A stretch of DNA of 64,000 bases from positions 5,456,001 to 5,520,000 of the forward strand of contig NZ_CP089301.1 in NCBI RefSeq assembly GCF_021227995.1, given 5' to 3'. Numbering within the stretch: position 1 is the stretch's first letter; the number at the start of each line of letters is the position of its first letter. This DNA comes from Novosphingobium kaempferiae (GTDB lineage Bacteria > Pseudomonadota > Alphaproteobacteria > Sphingomonadales > Sphingomonadaceae). Below, in pieces: positions 33,623-41,414 of the stretch. The notes under the pieces are model-generated. The model made no database searches and was not told the DNA's origin. It saw only the letters and a list, made by a program, of their open reading frames with translations. The translations under genes were made by a program, and so were the position numbers.

Positions 33623-34234
33623 TCAGCGCTTGAGCGAGGTGATCCGCGATCCGAACACGCGGTCCCAGAAGATCGCCGAGATCGCGAAGTTGCCTTCGTC
33701 GTCGACGTAGTGGTGGCGCATGTGGTGGCGCTTGAGCATCGCGCCGATGCGGCCGCGCATGGGGAACTGGTGGCAGGCGTAATGCACCGCGTCGTAGATC
33801 ACGTAGCCGGTCATGAAGCCGAGGAACGCCCAGGTTCCCGCCATGCCCAGCGCCGCCTCGCACCCTGCCCAGACGAGCAGGCCGACACCGATGCTCACCG
33901 GCAGCGGCATGAGGCCGCGCATCGGGTCGTTCGGACTGTCGTGGTGGTTGCCGTGGATCAGGAACACCAGCCAGCGCACCGCCTTCACCTTGCTGTCGAG
34001 GTGGAACAGGTAGCGGTGCATCGCATACTCGAACAGCGTCCACGCCATGAGGCCCACGGCGACCAGCGCGAGGGCCTGCAGCGGGCTCGCCCAGCCCCAC
34101 CCGGCCCATGCGATCAGCGGGAGCAGCACCGCCCAGCTCACCGCGAAGGTTCGCGGCGAGATCAGGGTAAGCTTTTCCAGGCGCTCGCTTTTGAACAACC
34201 GGATGCGTTGCGGACTGGAAACCGGAGCAGGCAT
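33623..34234 (-). CDS. Fatty-acid hydroxylase / sterol desaturase-family membrane protein
   Basis: 203 aa. Four membrane segments and the di-iron histidine clusters of the superfamily: HRYLFH, HGNHHDSPND, HYACHQF and HHMRHHY. ATG 34234 gives the usual length; longer frames have no better start. Hydroxylates a lipid chain; in this locus the lipid anchor of the capsule or a membrane sphingolipid is a reasonable target (inference). Divergent from the SDR gene. Confidence 0.88.
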   Translation of the reverse strand: MPAPVSSPQRIRLFKSERLEKLTLISPRTFAVSWAVLLPLIAWAGWGWASPLQALALVAVGLMAWTLFEYAMHRYLFHLDSKVKAVRWLVFLIHGNHHDSPNDPMRGLMPLPVSIGVGLLVWAGCEAALGMAGTWAFLGFMTGYVIYDAVHYACHQFPMRGRIGAMLKRHHMRHHYVDDEGNFAISAIFWDRVFGSRITSLKR

Positions 34235-34331
34235 TGCGGGCGATGCTGGACAGGAGGGCAGCTTGGCTGTCAAGTCGAAATGCCTCCAGGCGGGGTTAAC
34301 ATGTGACAGGAAGAATGAGGAAACGGCAATC

Positions 34332-35114
34332 ATGGGGATGACGGAATCGTTTGCCCCCACCCGTATTTTGGTGACCGGCGCCTCGGGCGGGCTCGGTGGG
34401 GCGCTGGCGCGGCACTATGCGAAGGCCGGTGTCCGGTTGTCCCTGTGGGGCCGCGATCCGGCGCGCCTGGCGGCGATCGCGGCGGATTGCCGGGCTGCGG
34501 GGGCGCAGGCGCAGGTGCGCTCGCTCGATATCGGCGACGTCGACGCGGCGCTGGCGGCGCTGGCGGAGGACGACGCGGAAGAACGGTTCGATCTGGCGCT
34601 ATTCGCCTCGGGCCGGGGCGACGTGCGCGCGGCGGGCGACCTCGTCGAGGACGCGGCGATGGTGGCGCGGATGGGCACGGTCAACTTCACCGCCCCTGCC
34701 GCGCTCTCGGCGGCGTTGGCGGCGCGGATGGCGGAGCGGAAATCGGGCCGCATCGTGCTGGTCGGCTCGGCGGCGGCGTTCCACGCCCTGCCCTTCGCGG
34801 CGGCCTATTCGGGCACCAAGGCGGGCCTCGCGCGCTTCGCCGACGCGCTGCGGATCGGCGTCGCGCGCCACGGGGTGAGCGTGACGCTGGTCTCCCCCGG
34901 CTTCATCGACACTGCCGCAGGCCGCAAGGTGCCGGGGCCCAAGCCGATGCTGATGACGGCGGACGCGGTGGCCGCACGCATCGCCAGGGCGGCGGTGCGG
35001 CGGCAGGCGCACCTCGTCCTGCCCTGGCCTTTCATCGCGCTGCGCTGGCTCGACCGCCTGCTCCCCCGCCTCCTGCGCGACCGCGTGCTGGGCGGCCTGG
35101 CCCCGCCGGGGTGA
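34332..35114 (+). CDS. Short-chain dehydrogenase/reductase
   Basis: 260 aa classical SDR: TGASGGLGGALARHYAKAG (NAD(P)-binding), LALFASGRGDVRAAG in place of NNAG, catalytic Ser in VLVGSAAAFHALPFAAAYSGTKAGLARF with Y-x3-K, and SPGFIDTAAG. The C-terminus ends in a hydrophobic/basic stretch (LPWPFIALRWLDRLLPRLLRD) that may attach to the membrane, as in SDRs acting on lipids. Possibly works with the neighbouring hydroxylase on a lipid substrate. Confidence 0.87.
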   Translation: MGMTESFAPTRILVTGASGGLGGALARHYAKAGVRLSLWGRDPARLAAIAADCRAAGAQAQVRSLDIGDVDAALAALAEDDAEERFDLALFASGRGDVRAAGDLVEDAAMVARMGTVNFTAPAALSAALAARMAERKSGRIVLVGSAAAFHALPFAAAYSGTKAGLARFADALRIGVARHGVSVTLVSPGFIDTAAGRKVPGPKPMLMTADAVAARIARAAVRRQAHLVLPWPFIALRWLDRLLPRLLRDRVLGGLAPPG

Positions 35115-35294
35115 CGCAGTTCCTCCCCGGTACGGGGAGGGGGACCATGCGAAGCATGGTGGAGGGGCACGCGGCGGATCGCCGGACCTCGCCGCGCGCG
35201 CCTTGCAAAAGCGCGGTCCTTCGAGGGTACGCGATCCTGCGCGTGCCCCTCCACCACCCTGCGGGCGGTCCCCCTCCCCCGGTGGGGGAGGAAT
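35115..35294. repeat. GGGGAGGGGGACC-type inverted repeat element
   Basis: Left arm GCAGTTCCTCCCCGGTACGG with CATGGTGGAGGGGCACGCG; right arm CGCGTGCCCCTCCACCACCC with GGTCCCCCTCCCCCGGTGGG and GGAGGAATTC. The arms are inverted copies around an about 60-bp centre. This is a widespread dispersed alphaproteobacterial element, here placed between two convergent genes where it may also terminate transcription. Confidence 0.7.
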
Positions 35295-36761
35295 TCAGTG
35301 TCCCAGCACTTGCCCGAGGATCGCGTGGTGCAGTTCCGCAGGGGTGAGGTCTTCGCGGCGGTTGTCTCCCGGCAGCACCCTGCCCGCAGAGTCCATCCGC
35401 AGCATCACGTAGGGCGTGTGCCGGTCTCCGCCCGGAGCGGTCGCGCCGGGGATGCTGGGGCGGTGGTCGCCGAAGAACACCAGCAATGCCGGGCGCCCCA
35501 GCGCCGCCATCCGCGCCGAAAGCGTCGCCAGCATCACGTCGCCCTTGCGGACGAGGTGCATGTAGCCTTCCACCAGCTCAACCCCCGCCTCGGTCTCCCA
35601 GGGCCCGTGGTTCTCGATGGTGACGGCGTAGAGCAGCGTCGGCTGCGTCGCGGCCTCGGCCAGCGCCATGATCTCGTCCGCCATCGCCGCGTCGGTGACG
35701 TAGCGGCCCTCCCCCGGCCCCGGCGGGGCGAAGCGGTCCTCGCCGACCAGCGCGGCGAAGCCGCCCGCGGGCATGATCCGGTCGCGGCCGTAGAAGCGCA
35801 TGTCGTGCGGGTGGACGAACAGGCTGCGCCATGTCGGGCCGAGCCTTGCGGGCAGCGCGTAGGAGCCCTCTCCGGTGGCGGTAAGGTACGGATCGTAGCG
35901 GCGGAAGCCGAGCGCGGCCTCGTCGCGCCCGAACAGGACGCCGTACTCGGTGCGCATGGTATAGGCGCCGAAGCCGCTGACGTTCAGGTTGCCCCACCGG
36001 CAGGCCGAGGCGCGCGCGGCCTCCAGCGCGGGCAGCGCCAGCGCCGGATCGCCGAACAGTTCGACCGGATCGGCGAAGCTCTCGCACTGGATGACGATCA
36101 CCAGTTCGGGGGCATCTGTCTCAGCCTGCCGGGCGACGGCCGCACATGGCGCCGGATCGCGCCCGGCGCGCCAGCGCAGCCAGTAGAGCAGCAGCACCGG
36201 CAGCAGGCCATGGCGGCAGGTGTCGGCATGGGCGTCGGGCACTTGCGCCAGCGCGCGCCAGGGCGGCAGGCGCAGCGAGAGCGCGAGCGCGAGGAGCCCT
36301 CCCCCCATGAGCACGAGGCCGCTGAGGTGCGCCGCCGCGTCCGCGATCGAAAGCCACGCGACGAGGCCGAGCAGCACCGCGCCGACGATGCCGGCCGCCA
36401 CCCGCTGCCACACCGCCACGGCGGAAAGATAAAACTGGGGATGGCGGAACACCGCGCCGATCAACGCCAGGTCCGAAAACAGCAACGGTTCGCCGAGCAT
36501 GGCGTGCTTGGCGTTGGAGGCGACCGCGAGCAGCGCCTGCACCGCCAGCGCCAGCACCATCGCCACCGCGCCGTTGCCGCAGATCGCGAGGAACCCGCCG
36601 TAGAGCGCCGTCGTCATGCAGGCGAGCAGCCAGAGCCCCGCGCCGCTGCGCAGGAATCCGGGATTTTCGCCGCCCTGCAAGGACTTGCGCGGCCGCACCA
36701 GCGCGTCCAGCAGCCCTGCGCCGATGAGGCTTGCCGCGAATGTCGGTCCGTCGAAGGTCAC
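35295..36761 (-). CDS. LTA synthase-like membrane sulfatase / phosphoglycerol transferase
   Basis: 488 aa, GTG start 36761. About five membrane segments in residues 1-190, then a soluble alkaline-phosphatase-fold domain: VIVIQCESFADPVELFG (metal-binding start), SGFGAYTMRTEYGVLFG with the expected catalytic Thr position, FVHPHDMRFYGRDRIMPAGG, YAVTIENHGPWE and LVFFGDHRPSIPG (metal-binding DH). Proteins of this type transfer phosphoglycerol or phosphoethanolamine groups. In a capsule locus it may add such a group to the polysaccharide. Confidence 0.86.
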   Translation of the reverse strand: MTFDGPTFAASLIGAGLLDALVRPRKSLQGGENPGFLRSGAGLWLLACMTTALYGGFLAICGNGAVAMVLALAVQALLAVASNAKHAMLGEPLLFSDLALIGAVFRHPQFYLSAVAVWQRVAAGIVGAVLLGLVAWLSIADAAAHLSGLVLMGGGLLALALSLRLPPWRALAQVPDAHADTCRHGLLPVLLLYWLRWRAGRDPAPCAAVARQAETDAPELVIVIQCESFADPVELFGDPALALPALEAARASACRWGNLNVSGFGAYTMRTEYGVLFGRDEAALGFRRYDPYLTATGEGSYALPARLGPTWRSLFVHPHDMRFYGRDRIMPAGGFAALVGEDRFAPPGPGEGRYVTDAAMADEIMALAEAATQPTLLYAVTIENHGPWETEAGVELVEGYMHLVRKGDVMLATLSARMAALGRPALLVFFGDHRPSIPGATAPGGDRHTPYVMLRMDSAGRVLPGDNRREDLTPAELHHAILGQVLGH

Positions 36762-37025
36762 TGTCTGCGTGGCACCATCACTTGGCCCCCGTGCGGGCCG
36801 ACAGGCGTGCAGGCGGGGGTGGGGACGGGCTCATAGCGGGCGCGGCCAAGGCTGTCATCAGGCGACTCCGTCCTCTCCCATGCAGGGCATGCGCGCGCGG
36901 CTCGGGCTTGCCGCATGGCGTCGGCGGGACTAACGCTCGTCGGGACATGCCACGCAGGCCGGGCGGCGCAAGTGCCTGCCGCCACGCAGGTTTACGTATG
37001 TCACCACGGAGCACGGGTTTTCCGA

Positions 37026-38330
37026 ATGCCTGAATATCGAACCACGGCAACCGGACCTTCAGCCGGATTTTCGAGCGGACCCTCGGGGTTCGCAAGCGGG
37101 CGCGAGCCCGCGCCGCGCAAGCGCACCGTGCTGCTGCTCCAGGGCCTGATGGGGCCGCTGTTCCGCCGTCTCGGCCAGGGGCTGATCGCCGCCGGGCACC
37201 AGGTCCACAAGGTCAACTTCAACGGCGGCGACCGCGCGTTCTGGCGGCTGCCCAATGGCATCGACTATCGCGGCACGCTGGCCGACTGGCCCGATGCCTT
37301 CGCCGCGCTGGTCGACGAGATCGGCGCGACCGACGTCGTGCTGTTCGGCGACTGCCGCGACCATCACATGCCCGCGATCCGCATCTGCCGCGATCTGGGC
37401 GTGCCGGTCCACGTCTTCGAGGAAGGCTATATCCGGCCCGACTGGGTGACGCTGGAGCTGGGGGGCGTCAACGGCCACTCCTCGCTGCCGCGCGACCCGG
37501 CGTGGTATCGCGCGACCGCGGCCGCCCTCCCCCCGGTACCGCCCCATGCGCAAGTGCCCTCCTCGTTCCGCCGCCGCGCGCTCGAAGGGCTCGGCTACAA
37601 CGTCGCCGACGTGCTCAGCCGCTGGTACTATCCGGGCTGGAGCAACCATCGCCCCTGGCATCCGGTAGTCGAGGGCATGGGCTGGTTCCGCAAGCTGCGC
37701 CGCCGCAAGGAGCGCGAAGGCTCTGCCGCCGTGCTGATGGCGCGGCTGACGGCGTCCAGGGCGCCCTACTTCCTGTTCCCGCTGCAACTCGATTCCGACG
37801 CGCAGATCCGCCTGCACTCGCCTTTCGCCGGGATCGCCGATGCGCTGAGGCTGGTGATCGGCTCGTTCGCTGCGCATGCCCCCGCTGGCACGCGCCTGGT
37901 GGTCAAGGAGCACCCGCTCGACAACGGCGTGCGCGACTGGCGGCAGGTGACGGCGGACATGGCCGCGCTGTTCGGCGTGGAGGACCGCGTCGACTACCTT
38001 GCCTGGGGGGATATCGTGGCGGTCACGCGCGGCGCGCAGGGCGTCGTCACGATCAACAGCACCAGCGGCACTTTCGCGCTCGCCGAGGGGCTGCCGGTGG
38101 TGGTGCTGGGCCATGCGGTCTACGACATCGCCGACATCACCTATCAGAACGGCATCGACGCCTTCTGGAACGATCCCGTGCCCCCCTCGCCCGAGACTTT
38201 CGCGGCGTTCCGGCGGGTGCTGATCGAGCGCTGCCTGATCCCCGGCGGCTTCTTCTCCGAAGAGGCGCTGGAGAAGGTGGTGCGCCATGCCGTCGCCCGC
38301 CTCGAAGGCCACCCGATCGCCCCCGAATGA
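37026..38330 (+). CDS. kpsS: Capsule lipid-linker Kdo transferase KpsS
   Basis: 434 aa, ATG 37026. Signature blocks of KpsS/LipB: VLLLQGLMGPLFRRLGQGLIAAGHQVHKVNFNGGD, LFGDCRDHHMPAIRICRDLGVPVHVFEEGYIRPDWVTLE, FPLQLDSDAQIRLHSPF, LVVKEHPLD, and TINSTSGTFALAEGLPVVVLG. Adds the first beta-Kdo to the phosphatidylglycerol anchor before KpsC extends the linker. It lies just upstream of the iteron array, about 9 kb from kpsC. Confidence 0.94.
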   Translation: MPEYRTTATGPSAGFSSGPSGFASGREPAPRKRTVLLLQGLMGPLFRRLGQGLIAAGHQVHKVNFNGGDRAFWRLPNGIDYRGTLADWPDAFAALVDEIGATDVVLFGDCRDHHMPAIRICRDLGVPVHVFEEGYIRPDWVTLELGGVNGHSSLPRDPAWYRATAAALPPVPPHAQVPSSFRRRALEGLGYNVADVLSRWYYPGWSNHRPWHPVVEGMGWFRKLRRRKEREGSAAVLMARLTASRAPYFLFPLQLDSDAQIRLHSPFAGIADALRLVIGSFAAHAPAGTRLVVKEHPLDNGVRDWRQVTADMAALFGVEDRVDYLAWGDIVAVTRGAQGVVTINSTSGTFALAEGLPVVVLGHAVYDIADITYQNGIDAFWNDPVPPSPETFAAFRRVLIERCLIPGGFFSEEALEKVVRHAVARLEGHPIAPE

Positions 38331-38376
38331 GGGGCGCGTAAGGCGGCGCGGGGGGTGATTCGCGGACTCTCGCGAA

Positions 38377-38524
38377 TTCCTACTCGAAAGCACGAAGTTT
38401 GCCGCCAATTGCTACTCGATAGCACGAATTGCGCGGCGAATTTCTACGCGATAGCACGAATGCGTTCGGCAATTTCTATCTGAAAGCACGAACGAATTTT
38501 CATTTTCCTACTCGATAGCACGAA
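38377..38524 (+). repeat. Origin iteron array: five 20-bp iterons with exact 32-bp period
   Basis: Copies start at 38377, 38409, 38441, 38473 and 38505: TTCCTACTCGAAAGCACGAA; TTGCTACTCGATAGCACGAA; TTTCTACGCGATAGCACGAA; TTTCTATCTGAAAGCACGAA; TTCCTACTCGATAGCACGAA. The 32-bp spacing is three helical turns, so bound proteins would line up on one face. The same sequence flanks the RPA gene at 18154 and 19141. This is the most likely vegetative origin of the plasmid. Confidence 0.9.
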
Positions 38525-38651
38525 CCGTATTGGGTTCCGCCCGGTGGGGATTGCTGCGAAAATTGTCCGATTGAAGTGGAGCCATCCGGCTGCGCTGCAA
38601 CGTGGCGATCCGGGCAGCCGGATTCTGGAAAAAGGACAGGCCGTGATCACC

Positions 38652-38737
38652 TAAAAGAAAGCCCGGCACGAAGGCCGGGCATCCTGATGAGGCAAGGACA
38701 AGCGTCGCCAAACGCTCACCCGAAAACAACCACTTCG
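38652..38737 (-). ncRNA. Antisense (countertranscript) RNA against the rep leader
   Basis: Minus-strand transcript of about 86 nt predicted from a sigma-70-like promoter (38744-38772) to an intrinsic terminator: stem GCCCGGC/GCCGGGC (38674-38680 with 38661-38667) followed by TTTCTTTT (38653-38660). Inside it, AGCGT-TTGGCG-ACGCT (38716-38701) forms a stem-loop whose loop UUGGCG fits the YUNR U-turn motif of kissing antisense RNAs. It is complementary to the leader of the Rep-like gene starting at 38836, as in CopA-type copy-number control. Confidence 0.75.
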
Positions 38738-38743
38738 GCTGTC

Positions 38744-38772
38744 CTTATACCCCATCCCGAAACCGTTTTCAA
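38744..38772 (-). promoter_or_regulatory. Promoter of the antisense RNA
   Basis: On the minus strand: -35 TTGAAA (38772-38767), 17-bp spacer, -10 TATAAG (38749-38744). The best sigma-70-like match I see in the plasmid segment. Confidence 0.75.
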
Positions 38773-38835
38773 GGATGCGCGCTTCGCGCCACGCCCTCTT
38801 TTTGTCTCGATGACGGCCCTCCCGTGGAGGGACGA

Positions 38836-39702
38836 ATGGCGACGCATACCCTGAACATGGCGCTTGCCGCCGCACTCGGCGGCGTAAGGCCCGCCCGCAA
38901 GGCGCGCTCGGGCGCCCCGCACCGTACCGGCGCGCGCGTGCTGCGCGGCAGCGTCGAGGCGGGCACTTTCGAGCATGCCTTCTTCGTGACGCCCGGCAAG
39001 GGCGAGACCGACCGCCTGCTGCGCGCCGCGCGCCGCATCCTCGATGCCGGACGCCAGCTGCGCCGCGAGGCGCGCGAGGGGACGCGCACCCTCACCCCGG
39101 CCGAGCATGTACTCACCACCCTCACCGCCGCGAGCGTGCGCGTCTTCGAGGAGATCCTGACGCTCTCGCGCCTCAACGGCGGCCGCGTCTTCCCGAGCTA
39201 CGACCACCTTGCCGAAGCGACCAGCCTCGGCCGCGCCACGGTGGCGCGCGCGCTGAAGATCCTCGAAGGCATCGGCTTCCTCGTGCGCCAGCGCCGCTTC
39301 AGGCGGATCGAGGACGCCGAGGGTCCGGGGCCGCGCTACGAGCAGACCTCGAACGCCTACCGCGCCTTCCTGCCGAAGATCGTCATGGACTACCTACCGC
39401 GCTGGATGCGCCCTGCCCCCGCGCCCGACGATGCCCTGCACCGCGAGGAAGCCCACGCCGAGGACATGGAGGCGATGGTCAGGTCTCTCACCTGCCGCGA
39501 ACTCGCCGAGGCCCATGTCGGCGGCGCGCTCGGCAAGGTTCTCGCCCGCTTGGGCGCGGCGATCGACGCGGCTTCGGATCGCCAGGAGCGCGAGTCTCAA
39601 ACCGATACGCAACCGCTACCTGATTTCATCAGAACAAGGGAATATGGAGTGGACCTGGACGGTCCACGCCTGAATGTCTGGCGACACGGACGCCGGAAAT
39701 GA
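38836..39702 (+). CDS. Winged-helix plasmid replication-associated (Rep-like) protein
   Basis: 288 aa, ATG 38836 with GGAGGGACGA in front. Residues about 105-158 are a winged helix: EEILTLSRLNGGRVFPSYDH, LAEATSLGRATVARALKILE, GIGFLVRQRRFRR. The N-terminal 40 residues are basic and the C-terminal part helical. It follows the iteron array and an antisense RNA gene and precedes the partition genes, the place of a rep gene. Since an RPA initiator is also present, this may be a second initiator or an origin regulator; copy-control RNA in its leader favours the first. Confidence 0.75.
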   Translation: MATHTLNMALAAALGGVRPARKARSGAPHRTGARVLRGSVEAGTFEHAFFVTPGKGETDRLLRAARRILDAGRQLRREAREGTRTLTPAEHVLTTLTAASVRVFEEILTLSRLNGGRVFPSYDHLAEATSLGRATVARALKILEGIGFLVRQRRFRRIEDAEGPGPRYEQTSNAYRAFLPKIVMDYLPRWMRPAPAPDDALHREEAHAEDMEAMVRSLTCRELAEAHVGGALGKVLARLGAAIDAASDRQERESQTDTQPLPDFIRTREYGVDLDGPRLNVWRHGRRK

Positions 39703-39765
39703 CACCATGAACCTGCCAACCCACTTCCTGGCCGCAAGGGCCGACGCACCGCTGCGCGGCGCGAG

Positions 39766-39782
39766 TGTTCCCGGGGGGAACA
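39766..39782. repeat. TGTTCCC-GGG-GGGAACA palindrome
   Basis: 17-bp inverted repeat 64 bp after the rep stop. It could be a hairpin or protein-binding site. The 232 bp between 39703 and 39934 otherwise hold only a weak 52-codon frame (ATG 39707) that I do not annotate. Confidence 0.4.
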
Positions 39783-39867
39783 AGCCGAGGCGGCATCGCG
39801 CGGAGCGAGCCTTGTCCTGTTCCGGGAGGTTGGTGCTGCTTGGAGGATATCCTGATGATACGTAGTA

Positions 39868-39904
39868 GCTATGCGATAGCTATCAGCTATCCGTTTGATA
39901 GCGC
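39868..39904. repeat. Partition-type repeats, left cluster
   Basis: TAGCTAT-GC-GATAGCTATC-AG-CTATC-CGTTT-GATAGC: closely packed copies of the GATAGCTA/TAGCTATC motif also found around the parA operon at 40257-40298 and 41415-41436. Candidate centromere or operator half-sites. Confidence 0.6.
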
Positions 39905-39934
39905 CCTGCCCTCCCCCACGGAGTTTCCTGCGGA

Positions 39935-40234
39935 ATGATGTATCTGGAGCACATCCTCGCGGCCCTCGCTCTGCAACTGGCGGTGGGTCTTCTCACCCGC
40001 AACTGGTGGGCCGGCGCGGCGCTGGCGAGCGCCTACTTCATCGGCCGCGAGATCGCCCAGGCCGAATATCGCTGGATCGAGATGTTCGGGCACGGCCTGC
40101 GTGCCAACATGCCATGGTGGGGACCGTTCGACCTGCGCGTCTGGCCCAAGGCGGATCAGTGGATCGACTGGATCGGGCCGGTCGTCACGACCTGCACCCT
40201 CGCCCGCTTCATGAGTCGGCGTCGATATCTTTAA
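39935..40234 (+). CDS. Small membrane protein of unknown function
   Basis: 99 aa. Hydrophobic N-terminal segment (LEHILAALALQLAVGLL, ALASAYFIGREIA) and a hydrophobic C-terminal one (WIGPVVTTCTLARFM) separated by a Trp-rich loop with ANMPWWGPFDLRVWPKADQW. Similar short proteins occur on plasmids and phages of sphingomonads as I recall them. Converges with the RHH gene; its 3' end lies within the palindrome GATATCTTTAAGATATC (40224-40240). Confidence 0.6.
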   Translation: MMYLEHILAALALQLAVGLLTRNWWAGAALASAYFIGREIAQAEYRWIEMFGHGLRANMPWWGPFDLRVWPKADQWIDWIGPVVTTCTLARFMSRRRYL

Positions 40235-40256
40235 GATATCTCAATAGTACCATAAC

Positions 40257-40298
40257 GATATCGGGTAGCTATCGCCTATCGGATAGCTACCCGATATC
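40257..40298. repeat. 42-bp perfect palindrome next to the partition operon
   Basis: Arms of 17 bp, GATATCGGGTAGCTATC and GATAGCTACCCGATATC, around GCCTATCG. Only 2 bp after the RHH stop. Contains the same GTAGCTATC motif as the other two clusters. No T-tract, so a protein-binding centromere site is at least as likely as a terminator. Confidence 0.75.
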
Positions 40299-40300
40299 CA

Positions 40301-40696
40301 TCATTTGCCGCCCGATTGCTCCAGCGCTGCCAGTGCGCGCTCCAGAACGGCGCCGAGCGGGAGGTCCAGTTCGTCGGCGATGCGGTAGAGCGCGGTGATC
40401 GTCTCCTCCGTGGCCTTGATGTTGATCTGCTGGTTGCGACCGGTGGTGCGGCGGCGCGGCTGACGGACCGGTGCGGGGGCCGGATTCGGGGGAGGGGGCG
40501 CGACCGCTGCCTTCTCGCGTTTCGCGGGCTTTGCCGGGGCCGCCGGGGCAGGGGAGGGGGCGCCCTCGGTGCGCGCCTTGCGGCTCGGGAAGCCGCTTGC
40601 CTGCGCGATCTCCTCGATCGCTTCGGCCGGAACCGGCTTGGGGGAGGGCGGGGCGGCGAAATCATCGAGGTTGCCGAAAGGGTTAGCACGGCTCAT
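40301..40696 (-). CDS. Ribbon-helix-helix partition partner (ParB-like centromere-binding protein)
   Basis: 131 aa. N-terminal helix (RANPFGNLDDFAAPPSPKPVPAEAIEEI), a Pro/Ala-rich linker about 35-80, and a C-terminal RHH domain: RNQQINIKATEETITALYRIADELDLPLGAVLERALAAL. Start overlaps the parA stop (ATGA). Small RHH proteins partner type Ib ParA ATPases and bind repeated DNA sites, which are plentiful here. The 131-aa length is greater than classical ParG/omega. Confidence 0.82.
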   Translation of the reverse strand: MSRANPFGNLDDFAAPPSPKPVPAEAIEEIAQASGFPSRKARTEGAPSPAPAAPAKPAKREKAAVAPPPPNPAPAPVRQPRRRTTGRNQQINIKATEETITALYRIADELDLPLGAVLERALAALEQSGGK

Positions 40697-41391
40697 CGGG
40701 CAGTCTCCACTTCACCGGCGGCGGGCGTGCGCGCGGCGCGCAGCCGCTCGATCACTTCGGCGGCGAACTGCTCGGCATTGGCCTGCGCCTTGTCGAGATT
40801 GGAGACCTCGCGCGGGTCGAGGTTCTCCAGCGTCTGCTGGAACGAGAACACCGCGCGGAACGCCTCGCGCTCGTTGAGCTGGCTTTCGAACACCGGCACC
40901 CCGGCATCGAGCAGCCCGCCCTGGATGTGCCCCATCGTGCGGGTGCGGATGATCGGCGAGGTGCGCGTCAGCAGCACGCCGTAGGGTACCGCGCGGCCCG
41001 TCATCTTCTCGTGCTGCTTGAGCACGCGGATGGCGCGGCTCGCCTGTTCGGCGTCGAGCTGCGAGCCCTGCATCGGGATCACCACGAGATCGGCCTGGCT
41101 GACCGCGAGCAGCACGATCTTGGCCGCGGTGCCCTCTAGGTCGACGACGACGAAGGGCGTCGTCGCCGCCGCTTCCTCGATCCGGTCGATCACGTTGTCC
41201 TCGTCCACGTCGGCTAGGATCGAGAGCGTGTCGGGCAGCTGCGCGCCCTTGCTCCAGGCGGCGATGGGGTGGTTGGGGTCGGCATCGACCACGGTGACGG
41301 GCGCGGCGCGCGCCAGCTCCGAGGCGAGCAGCAGGGCGGCGGTGGTCTTGCCCACGCCCCCCTTGGGACTGACGAAGACGACGGTCGGCAT
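40693..41391 (-). CDS. parA: ParA-family partition ATPase (type Ib)
   Basis: 232 aa. Deviant Walker A FVSPKGGVGKTTAALLLASEL at the very N-terminus (no HTH extension, hence type Ib), Walker A' VVDADPNHPIAAW, and Walker B FVVVDLEGTAAKIVLLAVSQADLVVIPMQGSQLDAEQA. Drives plasmid segregation with the RHH protein. Repeats upstream of its start at 41415-41436 should serve as operator and possibly centromere. Confidence 0.93.
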   Translation of the reverse strand: MPTVVFVSPKGGVGKTTAALLLASELARAAPVTVVDADPNHPIAAWSKGAQLPDTLSILADVDEDNVIDRIEEAAATTPFVVVDLEGTAAKIVLLAVSQADLVVIPMQGSQLDAEQASRAIRVLKQHEKMTGRAVPYGVLLTRTSPIIRTRTMGHIQGGLLDAGVPVFESQLNEREAFRAVFSFQQTLENLDPREVSNLDKAQANAEQFAAEVIERLRAARTPAAGEVETAR

Positions 41392-41414
41392 GGACGATTC
41401 CCCTTTCGCAGTAC

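Noticed and set aside
38377..38524. CRISPR array suggested by regular repeat spacing
   Set aside because: Repeats of 20 bp with 12-bp spacers are too short, vary between copies, and recur singly next to the RPA gene; they are iterons.
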